64,000 bases of DNA, from positions 2,666,001 to 2,730,000 of the forward strand of contig NZ_CP128360.1 of the NCBI RefSeq assembly GCF_030345095.1, given 5' to 3'. Shown here piece after piece: positions 43,811 through 54,292 of the stretch. The first letter of the stretch is position 1. Each line of letters starts with the position of its first letter. The DNA is from Solwaraspora sp. WMMA2056. Its GTDB lineage: Bacteria > Actinomycetota > Actinomycetes > Mycobacteriales > Micromonosporaceae. The notes beneath the pieces were generated by a model. That model ran no database searches. It saw only the letters and a program-made list of their open reading frames with translations, and was not told where the DNA came from. Both the position numbers and the translations under genes were made by a program.

Positions 43811-46420
43811 TCAGAGCGTGAGCATGTCGTCCAGCAGCAGGGCGCACCGGATCAGACCCAGATGGCTGTACGCCTGCGGATGGTTGCCCAGTCCGCGCTC
43901 GGCCATCGGGTCGTACTGCTCGGGCAGCAGGCCGGTCGGACCGGCGGTGTCGATCATCTGCTCGAACAGTTCCTCGGCGTCGCTGCGCCGACCGGTCCGC
44001 AGGTACGCCTCGATCAGCCAGGCGGTGCAGATGTGGAATCCGCCCTCCCGGCCGGGCAGGCCGTCGTCCCAGCGGTAGCGGTAGACGACCGGGCCGCTGC
44101 GCAGGTCGGCCTCGACCTTCAGGACGGTGGCCAGGAACCGGGGGTCGTCGTCGGGCAGCAGCCCGGACAACCCGATCCACAGCGACGAGGCGTCCATCTC
44201 CTCGTCGCCGTAGGCGACCGTGTACGCGCCGGCCTTCTCGTGCCAGCCGTACTCCAGCACGTTGTGCCCGATCCGGTCGCGCAGCTCGACCCACTCGGGC
44301 CGTTCGCCGCCGCCGTGACGGCGCACCATGTGCAGCGCCCGGTCCACCGTCATCCAGCACATCACCTTGGAGAAGACGTGGTGCCGGGGGGCGAGTCGCG
44401 CCTCCCACAGGCCGTGGTCGGGCTCGTGCCAGCGGCGCTCCACCGCCTGCACCATCGCCTCCAGCACCCGCCACTCGTCGTCGCGGACGGATCCGCGCGC
44501 GTCGGCGACCACCGCGAGCAGGTCGGCGATCGGACCGAACACGTCGAGCTGCAGCTGATGGTTGGCCAGGTTGCCGACCCGGACCGGGCGGGAACCGGCG
44601 TAACCGGGCAGGGTGTCGATGACCGCCTCGGCGCCCAGCTCGAAACCCTCGACCGTGTAGAGCGGGTGCAGCCGCTCCGGGTGCCCGCCGGTGCGTTCCA
44701 CACAGCCGTCCACCCAGCGCAGGAACGCCTCGGCCTCGGTCAGCGAGCCGAGGTCGACCAGCGCGCGGGCGCTCATCGCCGCGTCGCGTAGCCAGCAGTA
44801 GCGGTAGTCCCAGTTGCGGACCCCGCCGAGCTCCTCCGGCAGGGAGGTGGTCGCGGCGGCGAGGATCGACCCGGTCGCCTCGTGGCACAGCCCGCGCAGC
44901 GTCAACGCGCTGCGGGTGACCAGTTCCCGGCCGGTGCTGGGCAGCTTCAGCTCGCGGACCCAGTCCCGCCAGGGCTGTTCGGCGGCGGACTGCCGCTGCT
45001 GCACCGGTACGGTGTGGTGCTCCAGGCTGTGCGAGCCGAACCGCAGCTCCATGGTGAGCATCCCGCCGAGCGCGGCCAGGTCGACCAGGGCCCGGGCGGT
45101 CTCCCGGCCGCCGTCGTCGACGACCTTCCACTCCACGCCGGGGGAGTAGAGCGCGACCGGTTCGTTGGAGCCGAGCACCAGCAGCCCGTCGCCGAGCGGC
45201 TGCAGCTGGACGGCGACCTGACCGAACTCGGGCCGGGGCGCGAACTCCAGCTGGGCCTGGCCGGTGCCGGTGAGCACCCGCACCAGGGTGGAGTCGGCGC
45301 CGGGGACGACGGTGTCGTCGGCGGCCGGCTCGGCGGTGGGCAGGTCGAGCCAGTCGGTGACGGTCAACCCGGACCAGCGGGTCTCCACGGTCATCGTGCC
45401 GGGCCGGTAGCGCTGCCCCAGCGGCAGTCCGCCCCGGGCCGGGGCGACGGTGAAGTGGCCGGCCGGTGCCCCGCCGAGCAGGTCGGCGAAGATCGCCGAC
45501 GAGTCCGGCCGGGGGTGGCACAGCCAGGTGACCCTGGCGTCCGGGGTGAGCAGCGCGATGGTGCGTCCGTTGGCGAGCATCGAGTGCCGCTCGATCGGTA
45601 CGGCGTGCTCGCCGTAGAGCCAGTTGCGTCGGGTCTCCAGCAGTACGCCGAGCAGCCGGGCGGCGTCGATCGGCTCGGCCACCCGGAAGTCCGCCCGGGT
45701 CTCGCCGTCGCCGATCTTGACGCCGACGTCCGGGCCGTGCAGGTTGGCGAAGGCGCTCTCGTCGGTGATCGAGTCGCCGATGAACAGCACTGCGCTGGCG
45801 GAGGTCTGGGTCCGGATCTGGTCCAGGGCGGTGCCCTTGTCGGTGGCGACCACCGACAGCTCGACCACCTCCTTGCCCTGGGTCACGGTGACGTCGGGCC
45901 AGCTGGCCGGGCCGGACCGGACCGCGTCGACCACCTCGGCGGCGACCTGCGGGTCGGCACCCCGGGTGTGCACCGCCACGCTGGCCGGTTTGACCTCCAG
46001 CCGGATTCCCGGCCGGTCCTTGATCAGCTGCCGTAGCTCCCGCTTGAGCTGGGAGTGCACCTGCAACTGCTCGGGGGCGAGCCGTTCGACGAAGCCGATG
46101 TCGAACTCGGAACCGTGGCTGCCGACCAGGTGGACCTCGCTGGGCAGCCGCGACAGTGCGGCCAGGTCACGCAGCGCCCGGCTGGAGACCACCGCGACGG
46201 TGGTCTGTGGCAGGGCGGCCAACGCGCGTACCGCCGCGACCGACTCCGGCAGCGGCACGGCCTTGGCCGGGTCCTCGACGATCGGCGCGAGGGTGCCGTC
46301 GTAGTCGCAGGCAACCAGGAGTATCGGCATCCGGGCGATCCGCCCGATCGCCGCGCGCAGCTCGGGATCGATCCGGTCCGCGGCCGCGCGTACGTCCCCG
46401 TCAAGGACGGACGTTTTCAT
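43811..46420 (-). CDS. otsB: trehalose-phosphatase fused to GH15 glycosidase domain
   Basis: An 869-residue fusion. Residues about 30-260 are an OtsB HAD phosphatase: ACDYDGTLAPI (nucleophile Asp39), SSRALRDL and GDSITDESAF. Residues about 275-869 resemble glycoside hydrolase family 15 (glucoamylase/trehalase-like): WLCHPRPDSSAIFADLLGG, RNWDYRYCWLRDAAM and ANHQLQLDVFGPI, with acidic catalytic candidates near WVDGCVERTGGH and GWHEKAGAYT. The phosphatase releases trehalose from trehalose 6-phosphate; the GH15 part could hydrolyse trehalose or an alpha-glucan (inference). The ATG immediately follows the otsA stop, indicating translational coupling. Confidence 0.93.
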   Translation of the reverse strand: MKTSVLDGDVRAAADRIDPELRAAIGRIARMPILLVACDYDGTLAPIVEDPAKAVPLPESVAAVRALAALPQTTVAVVSSRALRDLAALSRLPSEVHLVGSHGSEFDIGFVERLAPEQLQVHSQLKRELRQLIKDRPGIRLEVKPASVAVHTRGADPQVAAEVVDAVRSGPASWPDVTVTQGKEVVELSVVATDKGTALDQIRTQTSASAVLFIGDSITDESAFANLHGPDVGVKIGDGETRADFRVAEPIDAARLLGVLLETRRNWLYGEHAVPIERHSMLANGRTIALLTPDARVTWLCHPRPDSSAIFADLLGGAPAGHFTVAPARGGLPLGQRYRPGTMTVETRWSGLTVTDWLDLPTAEPAADDTVVPGADSTLVRVLTGTGQAQLEFAPRPEFGQVAVQLQPLGDGLLVLGSNEPVALYSPGVEWKVVDDGGRETARALVDLAALGGMLTMELRFGSHSLEHHTVPVQQRQSAAEQPWRDWVRELKLPSTGRELVTRSALTLRGLCHEATGSILAAATTSLPEELGGVRNWDYRYCWLRDAAMSARALVDLGSLTEAEAFLRWVDGCVERTGGHPERLHPLYTVEGFELGAEAVIDTLPGYAGSRPVRVGNLANHQLQLDVFGPIADLLAVVADARGSVRDDEWRVLEAMVQAVERRWHEPDHGLWEARLAPRHHVFSKVMCWMTVDRALHMVRRHGGGERPEWVELRDRIGHNVLEYGWHEKAGAYTVAYGDEEMDASSLWIGLSGLLPDDDPRFLATVLKVEADLRSGPVVYRYRWDDGLPGREGGFHICTAWLIEAYLRTGRRSDAEELFEQMIDTAGPTGLLPEQYDPMAERGLGNHPQAYSHLGLIRCALLLDDMLTL

Positions 46421-47818
46421 TCATTCCTCCGTCTCGGGCACACCGAGTTCTGTGAGGAAGGAGCGGGCCCAGTGGCCGACGTCATGGGTCCGTAGGTGGC
46501 GTTGCATGATCCGCATCCGCCGCCGGGCCTCGGAACTGTCGACGTGCACCGCCCGCAGCAACGCGTCCTTGACGCCGTCCGGGTCGTGCGGGTTGCACAG
46601 GAACGCTTGCCGCAGCTCCGTCGCGGCACCGGCGAACTCGCTGAGCACGAGTGCCCCGCCGGTGTCGGCGCGAGCCGCGACGTACTCCTTGGCCACCAGG
46701 TTCATTCCGTCTCGCAGTGGTGTCACCATCATCACATCGGCCGCGCGGTAGAGCGCGGCGAGTTCACTGCGACTGTACGACTGGTGCAGGTAGTGCACGG
46801 CGGGCACACCCACCCGGCCGAATTCACCATTAATCCGACCAACTTCGCGCTCCACCTTGACCCGAAGTGCCTGGTAGTGCTCGACCCGTTCGCGGCTGGG
46901 CGTGGCGACCTGCACCATAACCGCGTCCGGAACTGTCAGCTTTCCGTCAGCAAGAAGTTCGCGGAAGGCTTTCAGCCTCAGTTCGATGCCCTTGGTGTAG
47001 TCCAGTCGGTCCACCCCGAGGATGACGGTCTTCGGATCCCCCAGCTCGGCCCGGATCTGCTTGGCCCGCGCCTGCACCGACGGGTCGTGGGCCATCCGCT
47101 CCATCTCGGGTACGTCGATCGAGATGGGGAACGCGCCGGCCTTCACCTTGCGTCCGTCGACCTGGATCATCTGGCCCTCGTAGCGCAGCCCCAGCAGGTG
47201 CCGGGCCAGCCGGACGAAGTTCTGGGCCGCCAGCCGCTGCTGGAAGCCGACCAGGTCGGCGCCGAGCAGGCCGCGCAGGATCTCGGCCCGCTGCGGCATC
47301 TGCATGAACAGCTCGATCGGCGGGAACGGGATGTGCAGGAAGAATCCGATGCGCAGGTCGGGCCGGATCTCCCGGAGCATCGCCGGCACCAGCTGCAACT
47401 GGTAGTCCTGCACCCAGACGGTGGCACCCTCGTCGGCGACCTCGGCGGCCGCCTCGGCGAACCGGGCGTTGACCACCCGGTACGCCTCCCGCCAGCGGCG
47501 TTTGAACGCGGGCGTCTCCACCGCGTCGTGGTACAGCGGCCAGATGGTGGCGTTGGACTGGCCTTCGTAGTAGCGTTCCAACTCCTCGGCGCTCAGTGGC
47601 ACCGGGTGCAGCCGGATGCCCTCCAGGTCGAAGGGGTCGGGCGCGGCTCCTGCGCCGCCGGCCCAGCCCACCCAGGTGCCATGGTGCTGGGCGAGCACCG
47701 GATGCAGGGCGGTCACCAGCCCGCCGGGGCTGCGACGCCACTGGCGTCCTTCGGACGTGGTCACCTCGTCCACCGGTAGGCGGTTGGCGACCACTACGAA
47801 CGAGCTCCGAACCGTCAC
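46421..47818 (-). CDS. otsA: alpha,alpha-trehalose-phosphate synthase
   Basis: A 465-residue GT20 enzyme forming trehalose 6-phosphate from UDP- or GDP-glucose and glucose 6-phosphate. Recognisable segments: NRLPV near residue 12, GGLVTAL near 31, [36 protein letters not shown] and [13 protein letters not shown] with the sugar-phosphate-binding residues. The length is normal. It is the first gene of a two-gene operon with the otsB fusion and is divergent from ettA. Trehalose is a stress protectant and cell-envelope precursor in actinomycetes. Confidence 0.96.
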   Translation of the reverse strand: MTVRSSFVVVANRLPVDEVTTSEGRQWRRSPGGLVTALHPVLAQHHGTWVGWAGGAGAAPDPFDLEGIRLHPVPLSAEELERYYEGQSNATIWPLYHDAVETPAFKRRWREAYRVVNARFAEAAAEVADEGATVWVQDYQLQLVPAMLREIRPDLRIGFFLHIPFPPIELFMQMPQRAEILRGLLGADLVGFQQRLAAQNFVRLARHLLGLRYEGQMIQVDGRKVKAGAFPISIDVPEMERMAHDPSVQARAKQIRAELGDPKTVILGVDRLDYTKGIELRLKAFRELLADGKLTVPDAVMVQVATPSRERVEHYQALRVKVEREVGRINGEFGRVGVPAVHYLHQSYSRSELAALYRAADVMMVTPLRDGMNLVAKEYVAARADTGGALVLSEFAGAATELRQAFLCNPHDPDGVKDALLRAVHVDSSEARRRMRIMQRHLRTHDVGHWARSFLTELGVPETEE

Positions 47819-48208
47819 GTTCCGTACACCTCCGGTGATTACGGGACCGCCATGAGCGTACTGTGCGGGTCAGGCGGTTGGACCCCCGTCCCCCTCCTGG
47901 CGTCCCAGTTGTTCCCGCCCCTGGTGCCCAGCCGGGCCGGCCGCCGAAACCAGTGGGGATGGTGTGGTCTGCGACACCGCGCCCGGTGCGGCCGGTTCAC
48001 GAGCGGTCGCACCGTGGGGTGACATGCGGTCGGGGGGCCGGACCTGTCAGGATTGACGACGGCGTACAGACGTAGCACCAGTCCGCCCGCTCGCGGGCGG
48101 GCCTGCATGAGCACCAGTCCGCCCGCTCGCGGCGGGGGTGGGTCGGCGAGAGCCGCGAGACGCCCGCGTCCGGCGGGTTCCACGAGAGTTCTGGAGGTAG
48201 GCCGCACC
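47819..48208. promoter_or_regulatory. 390-bp divergent spacer otsA / ettA
   Basis: No gene seen; it must carry promoters for otsA and ettA. Two direct 23-bp copies of AGCACCAGTCCGCCCGCTCG(CGG) lie at 48074-48096 and 48110-48132, each able to form a small CCCGC...GCGGG hairpin. They are in the ettA leader. Confidence 0.55.
48074..48132. repeat. 23-bp direct repeats in ettA leader
   Basis: Identical 23-bp segments at 48074-48096 and 48110-48132, 36 bp apart, 77 bp before the ettA start. Each includes a self-complementary CCCGCTCGCGGG-like core. Confidence 0.8.
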
Positions 48209-49877
<1,669 letters not shown>

Positions 49878-49885
<8 letters not shown>

Positions 49886-50390
49886 CCTGGCCTCGGCGGG
49901 CAGCGTACCGGCGGGTGGCGCACCCACCGGTACGCTGCCCGCCGTACCCGGCGGGCAGCGCTACACCTTCCACGCCGCGCTGCGCTGGTCGGACCTTGAC
50001 GCGTACGGGCATCTGAACAACGCCCGGTTCCTGACCCTCTACGAGGAGGCACGGGTCGCGCTGATGTTCTCCGGTGGCCGTGCCTGGGGTGTCGACTCGT
50101 TCGCCGACGGGGTGCTCATCCACCGGCACGAGGTCGACTATCTGCGTCCGGTCGACTACCGGTTGGGTCGGGCCACCGCCGAGCAGGCACCCAGCGTACG
50201 GATCGAGCTCTGGATCGAGCAGGTCCGGCCGTCGCGGTTCACCGTGGCGTACGAGATGTTCGACGGTGACCAGGTGGTCAGCCGGGCCCGGTCGGTCCTG
50301 GTGCCGTTCGACCTCGGCCAGGGGCGGCCGCGTCGGCTGACCGACGCCGAGCGGGCCTTCCTGCTGCCGTACGTGCGGCCCGCCGACTGA
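49878..50390 (+). CDS. hotdog-fold acyl-CoA thioesterase
   Basis: A 170-residue 4-hydroxybenzoyl-CoA thioesterase-family protein. The active-site helix region is RWSDLDAYGHLNNARFLTLYEEAR near residues 36-59, where the Asp and the following GHLNN are family hallmarks. GTG at 49878 overlaps the end of ettA by 8 bp; the first 25 or so residues are low-complexity and may not be conserved. It probably hydrolyses an acyl-CoA; the substrate is not known. Confidence 0.9.
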
Positions 50391-51184
50391 TGGCCGCCGC
50401 CTCCCCGGCGGACCCGGGGGCGTCCGGCGGTCACGGGATCACCGGGCTCGCCGACGCCGGCGCCTTCCTCGCCCGGCTGACCCGGCTGGACCCCGCCGCC
50501 GTCGTGCGGCTGCGGTCGGTCGGACCGGGTCGGACCGAGCTCTGGGCCCGGCTGCCCTGGTCGGTGCTGGTCCAACGGACGGTCGCCGGACCGGGGCCCG
50601 GCGACGTGACCGTCGCCGCCGGGGATCTGCTGGCCCGGCTCGCCGGTGCCGACGGCGTCCTGCCGTCGCGTCGCGACGACGCCTGGCGGTGGCCGGTGCC
50701 GTCCGGGACGGTCCGGACCGTGGAGACCGTCCCGGCCGACGAGGTCCGCCGGGTGGCCGCCGCCGCTGCCGGCACCCTGCGGGCCGCCCAGCGCGACGGC
50801 GTCGGCGGCCGGGCGGTCGGCGCGCGGGCGCTGCGCGATGCCCTGCTCGACCACGTCGCGATCGTGGTGACCGGCGACGACGCGCCGACCCTGCGGGTCG
50901 AGGTTCGTCAGTCGCTGGTGCAGGCGGTGGTACGGATGAGTTTCCTAGGGGCCAAGGTCGGCCCGGCCCGCCATCGCCAGCCAGTTGGATCTTGGCACCT
51001 GGCCGGGCGTCGCGAGCCGGGATCGGGGCCGGTGTCCGGCGGGCCGACCGACGGTGGTACGTCAGTGGTACGGGTCCGGACAGTAGGCAACTGGGTAGGA
51101 CTTGATGCGCCGTACGGCGTCGCCTGGACACAAAGAGTTAACAATTTGACGCTAGCGCCGATAGCCAATCAGTCGAACGGCTGA
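50390..51184 (+). CDS. hypothetical protein, ettA operon
   Basis: A 264-residue protein with no family I can name. It is mostly hydrophilic, Ala/Arg/Val-rich, with no signal peptide or membrane helix. The ATG overlaps the thioesterase stop (TGATG), so it is translated with ettA and the thioesterase. Residues about 195-225 are Gly/Pro-rich, followed by a conserved-looking end VRVRTVGNWVGLDAPYGVAW. Base composition drops toward the 3' end. A role linked to its operon partners is possible but not shown. Confidence 0.75.
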   Translation: MAAASPADPGASGGHGITGLADAGAFLARLTRLDPAAVVRLRSVGPGRTELWARLPWSVLVQRTVAGPGPGDVTVAAGDLLARLAGADGVLPSRRDDAWRWPVPSGTVRTVETVPADEVRRVAAAAAGTLRAAQRDGVGGRAVGARALRDALLDHVAIVVTGDDAPTLRVEVRQSLVQAVVRMSFLGAKVGPARHRQPVGSWHLAGRREPGSGPVSGGPTDGGTSVVRVRTVGNWVGLDAPYGVAWTQRVNNLTLAPIANQSNG

Positions 51185-51313
51185 TGCCTCATCATCCCTC
51201 TGGTTCGGGGGGGCCGGTGGGGGGGTGTCTCGGCCCGGCTATCCGGGTACCGTCGTGCCTCGGATCCGACGCAATGTAGGCGCTCGGATCCGCTGGGGAG
51301 TGAGGTGCGCATA

Positions 51314-51952
51314 ATGCCGTGGTGGTCGTGGCGCTCCGGTCACGCGAATGCCGAAGAGACAAGTACCCGAAGCAGGTCGGGAGCGGACAGCGGTGTGCGG
51401 CTGGGGCCGCCCGCGCCACGTGTGCCGGAACAGAGCGTCCGGCCTGCGGCTGAACTCGGGCCGACCAGACCAGCCGGGCTGCCCTGCCCGGTTCCGGTGC
51501 CCGCAGCGGCATCAGGTAAGGAGATGTCGTCGCAGGTCGCGCCGGTGACCCTGCGCCGCGTCGGGGACGCGCTCGACCTGCTCGACATCCGGTATCTCGC
51601 CGACGGCGACGGCAGCCTGCTGGCGATGTGGGAACGGCACGCCGTGCTGTTCACCCTCGAGGGACCGGACGACGAGATCCTGGTGGTACGGGCCCGTCCG
51701 CACTCGACGGTGCCACCGGACTGGGCCGACCGCGCCTATCGGGTGGTCAACGAGTGGAACCACACCCGACGCTTCTGCAAGGCCTACGTCGGCGACCCCA
51801 CCGACCGGGGTCAGCTGCCGATCTACGCCGAGTTGCAGGTCCCGTTGGCCGCTGGCGCGCACGACGCGTTACTGGTCGAGGTGCTCGACTGCGGTGCTGC
51901 GGTGGCGACCACCTTCGTGGACTGGTTGCACGACGAGGGGGCGCTGCTCTAG
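51314..51952 (+). CDS. YbjN-domain protein
   Basis: A 212-residue protein; residues about 70-212 match the actinobacterial YbjN/T3SS-chaperone-like fold (YLADGDGSLLAMWE, then WADRAYRVVNEWNHTRRFCKAYVGD). The N-terminal third is variable and low-complexity after MPWWSWRSG. ATG 51314 has GAGG about 9 nt upstream and keeps the conserved tryptophan-rich start; GTG 51305 is the alternative. The function is not known, and it may act as a chaperone-like or regulatory protein. Upstream, 51185-51313 is a non-coding gap that likely holds its promoter. Confidence 0.85.
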   Translation: MPWWSWRSGHANAEETSTRSRSGADSGVRLGPPAPRVPEQSVRPAAELGPTRPAGLPCPVPVPAAASGKEMSSQVAPVTLRRVGDALDLLDIRYLADGDGSLLAMWERHAVLFTLEGPDDEILVVRARPHSTVPPDWADRAYRVVNEWNHTRRFCKAYVGDPTDRGQLPIYAELQVPLAAGAHDALLVEVLDCGAAVATTFVDWLHDEGALL

Positions 51953-51968
51953 CGGCCGTCGCACCGGT

Positions 51969-51990
51969 GGCGGGTCCGGCGCGACCCGCC
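51969..51990. terminator. short hairpin between YbjN and globin genes
   Basis: GGCGGGT (51969-51975) and ACCCGCC (51984-51990) form a 7-bp GC-rich stem around 8 nt, between convergent genes. Confidence 0.45.
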
Positions 51991-52021
51991 CTGCCCGTCA
52001 GCCGGCGGCGGGACCGCCCGG

Positions 52022-52492
52022 TCAGCCGGCGGACAGGTCGCGCCCGGGCGGCTGGGTCGGCTCCATCTCGTTCACCATGAAGTACGCGGCCCGCTCGAGG
52101 TAGTCCCAGAGCAGGCTGGCGAGCTCAGGATGCAGCTGCAGCCGGTCGACCGCCCGGCGCATGTGCCGCAGCCACGCGTCCCGCTCCGCGACTCCGATCC
52201 GGTACGGCGCGTGGCGCATCCGTAGCCTCGGATGGCCCCGCTGCTGGGAGTAGGTACCCGGACCGCCCCAGTACTGCATCAGGAACAGCGTCAGCCGCTC
52301 CGCAGCCGGTCCCAGATCCGCCTCCGGGTACATCGGCCGCAGCAACGGATCGTCGGCGACGCCGGCGTAGAACTCGTCCACGAGACGACGGAAGGTCGGC
52401 TCGCCGCCGACGGCGGTGAAGAAGGTCGCCGCCGGGTCGCCGGCGGCGGGCGGCGTGCCGGAGGCACCGGTGGCGGGATCGGACGCTGTCAC
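52022..52492 (-). CDS. glbO: group 2 truncated haemoglobin
   Basis: A 156-residue 2-on-2 globin. After a variable N-terminus come [42 protein letters not shown] and the proximal haem His in MRHAPYRIG, a typical group 2 pattern, with Trp in the later RDAWLRHM segment. These proteins bind O2 tightly and are linked to redox or peroxide handling in actinobacteria. ATG at 52492 fits, and the first 20 residues are low-complexity. It is convergent with the YbjN gene. Confidence 0.93.
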   Translation of the reverse strand: MTASDPATGASGTPPAAGDPAATFFTAVGGEPTFRRLVDEFYAGVADDPLLRPMYPEADLGPAAERLTLFLMQYWGGPGTYSQQRGHPRLRMRHAPYRIGVAERDAWLRHMRRAVDRLQLHPELASLLWDYLERAAYFMVNEMEPTQPPGRDLSAG

Positions 52493-52537
52493 GCTTCCAT
52501 CCTGCCAGCCGGGGCGCGGGCGGTCGGCCCGGGTCCG

Positions 52538-53989
52538 TCAGGCGCTGCCGACCTGGCTCGGCGGCTGGTCGCCGGCGCCGCCGGCCCGGTTCTGGCCAGC
52601 GCTCCCGGCGTGTTGGTCGGGTCGACTCCGTGGCACCAGCCGCCCGACCGCCGATCCCGTCGGCCCGCTGCCGGCCGAACCCGTCGCGCCGGCGGTCGGC
52701 GGCGTCGTCGTCTCGGCGACCGCGACCGCGGCGGCAGCGGCGTCGAAGCGCTCCGCGTCCGGCCACCGCAGCAGCGCCAGCGAGACCACGATCGCCCCGG
52801 CCAGGCTCCACAACCCGACCACCGTGGGGATGTCGAAGCGGTCGGCGAGCACCCCGGTGAGCAGCACCGCCGTGCCCTGGCTGACCTGCATCCCGGTCGC
52901 CACCACCCCGAACGCGCGGGCACGGTAGCCCTGGGGCAGGGCCCGGACGAACAACCCGTTGGTCACCGGCAGCAGCCCGGCCACCGCGAAGCCGCAGACG
53001 GCGGCCAGCGCAGCCACCACGACGGGACTGGGGTCGAACATCACCGGGGCCAGCACGAGTGGGGCGAGCACCGCGAACGGTCGGATCAGTCGGCTGCGTC
53101 GGTCCGGCCGGACGAACCGGCCGATGAGCAGGCCACCGAGGATGTAACCGGTCGGGCTGGCCGCCATGATCATGGCCTGGGCGAGACCCCGGTCGGCGTC
53201 GTCGACGCCCGGTTGGGCCGCCCACTCGGCCGCCCACGCGGCCGCCAGCCCTTCGGGGACGATCGCGAACAACGGAACCGTCCACACCAGTACCGCGATG
53301 GCGCGCAGGACGTCGGTGCCCCACACCAGCCGGAACCCTTCCGCCGTCTCGCGCAGCAGATGCTGACGGCCGTCGACGCTGGTCGTCGCCGGTCGGGCCC
53401 GGATCCCCAGCCGGACCACCAGCGCCGACAGCGCGAACGTCGCGGCGTTGAGCAGCAGCGCCGCACGGGGGTTGACCGCGGCGACGGCCGCACCGGCGAC
53501 GTACCCGCCGACCTGGACGAGCTGGCTGGTGCTGGCGTTGACCGACAGCCCGACGATCAGCCGGTCGCCGGTCAGGATGGTCGGGATCAGCGCGGATCGG
53601 GCCGCCTGGTTCGGTGGGCTCGCCAGGGTGGCGCAGAAGAGCAGCCCCAGCATCGCCCACACCGGCAGTCCGGGGATCGCCACCAGCGCGATGAGCACCA
53701 TCCGGATGAGGTCGGTGGTGATCATGACCCGGTGGTACGGGTACCGTTCAGCGACCGTGGTCAGCAACGGCCCACCGATCAGCCAGGGCAGGAAACTGAC
53801 CGCGAAGGCGGCCGCCGACAGCGCGACCGACTGGGTCTGCCGGTAGACCAGCACCGTGACGGCGGCCTTCGCGATGTAGTCGCCGGCCCAGGACAGCGTC
53901 ACCGAGGCGAACAGGAAACGAAACTCCCCGACCGCGAAGACATCGCGGAAGGTGGCCGGTTTCCCGGCGTGGTGTGTCTCGTCGGACAC
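52538..53989 (-). CDS. MFS transporter
   Basis: A 483-residue major facilitator of about twelve helices (first helix FRFLFASVTLSWAGDYIAKAAVTVLV). Related to the MFS exporters of the MdfA/EntS-like group that have a gap between helices 6 and 7. The C-terminal 60 residues are a hydrophilic Ala/Thr/Gly/Pro tail. GTG at 53989 has GGAGG 8 nt upstream; ATG 54004 and 54106 are possible but less good. The substrate is unknown. It lies downstream of the IS607 element, 45 bp upstream of the globin gene, and probably forms an operon with it. Confidence 0.88.
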   Translation of the reverse strand: MSDETHHAGKPATFRDVFAVGEFRFLFASVTLSWAGDYIAKAAVTVLVYRQTQSVALSAAAFAVSFLPWLIGGPLLTTVAERYPYHRVMITTDLIRMVLIALVAIPGLPVWAMLGLLFCATLASPPNQAARSALIPTILTGDRLIVGLSVNASTSQLVQVGGYVAGAAVAAVNPRAALLLNAATFALSALVVRLGIRARPATTSVDGRQHLLRETAEGFRLVWGTDVLRAIAVLVWTVPLFAIVPEGLAAAWAAEWAAQPGVDDADRGLAQAMIMAASPTGYILGGLLIGRFVRPDRRSRLIRPFAVLAPLVLAPVMFDPSPVVVAALAAVCGFAVAGLLPVTNGLFVRALPQGYRARAFGVVATGMQVSQGTAVLLTGVLADRFDIPTVVGLWSLAGAIVVSLALLRWPDAERFDAAAAAVAVAETTTPPTAGATGSAGSGPTGSAVGRLVPRSRPDQHAGSAGQNRAGGAGDQPPSQVGSA

Positions 53990-54292
53990 GGACGGCGCCT
54001 CCATCGTTCTCGGCGGCCCGCTCGTGGCAGGTGCGCCGGGGAACGTCCCGGACGTACGGCTGAGCGAAGTGGCGGTGACACTCCGATGACACTCGTCCCG
54101 GATCATGCCCGATCGGGTGACATCTGGCTAGTGTGAACGGCTGGTTTGTCGTCACTCTGACTAAACGTACGGATGACAACCAGACCGCCATCCGGCGTCG
54201 CCGCCCTGCTCATCGGCTGATGGTGACCACCCCCGCCGGCCGTGCCGTCGGGCGGGCTCAGGTCGCCGTGCCCGCGATTCCGCCGTTACCTC
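53990..54292. other. 303-bp gap: MFS promoter and IS607 right flank
   Basis: It must contain the promoter of the MFS gene and the right end of the IS607-family element after the tnpB stop (54293). The tnpB 3' end and the DNA just past it is where the guide (omega) RNA of TnpB would lie. I could not fix the element boundary by eye. Confidence 0.4.
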
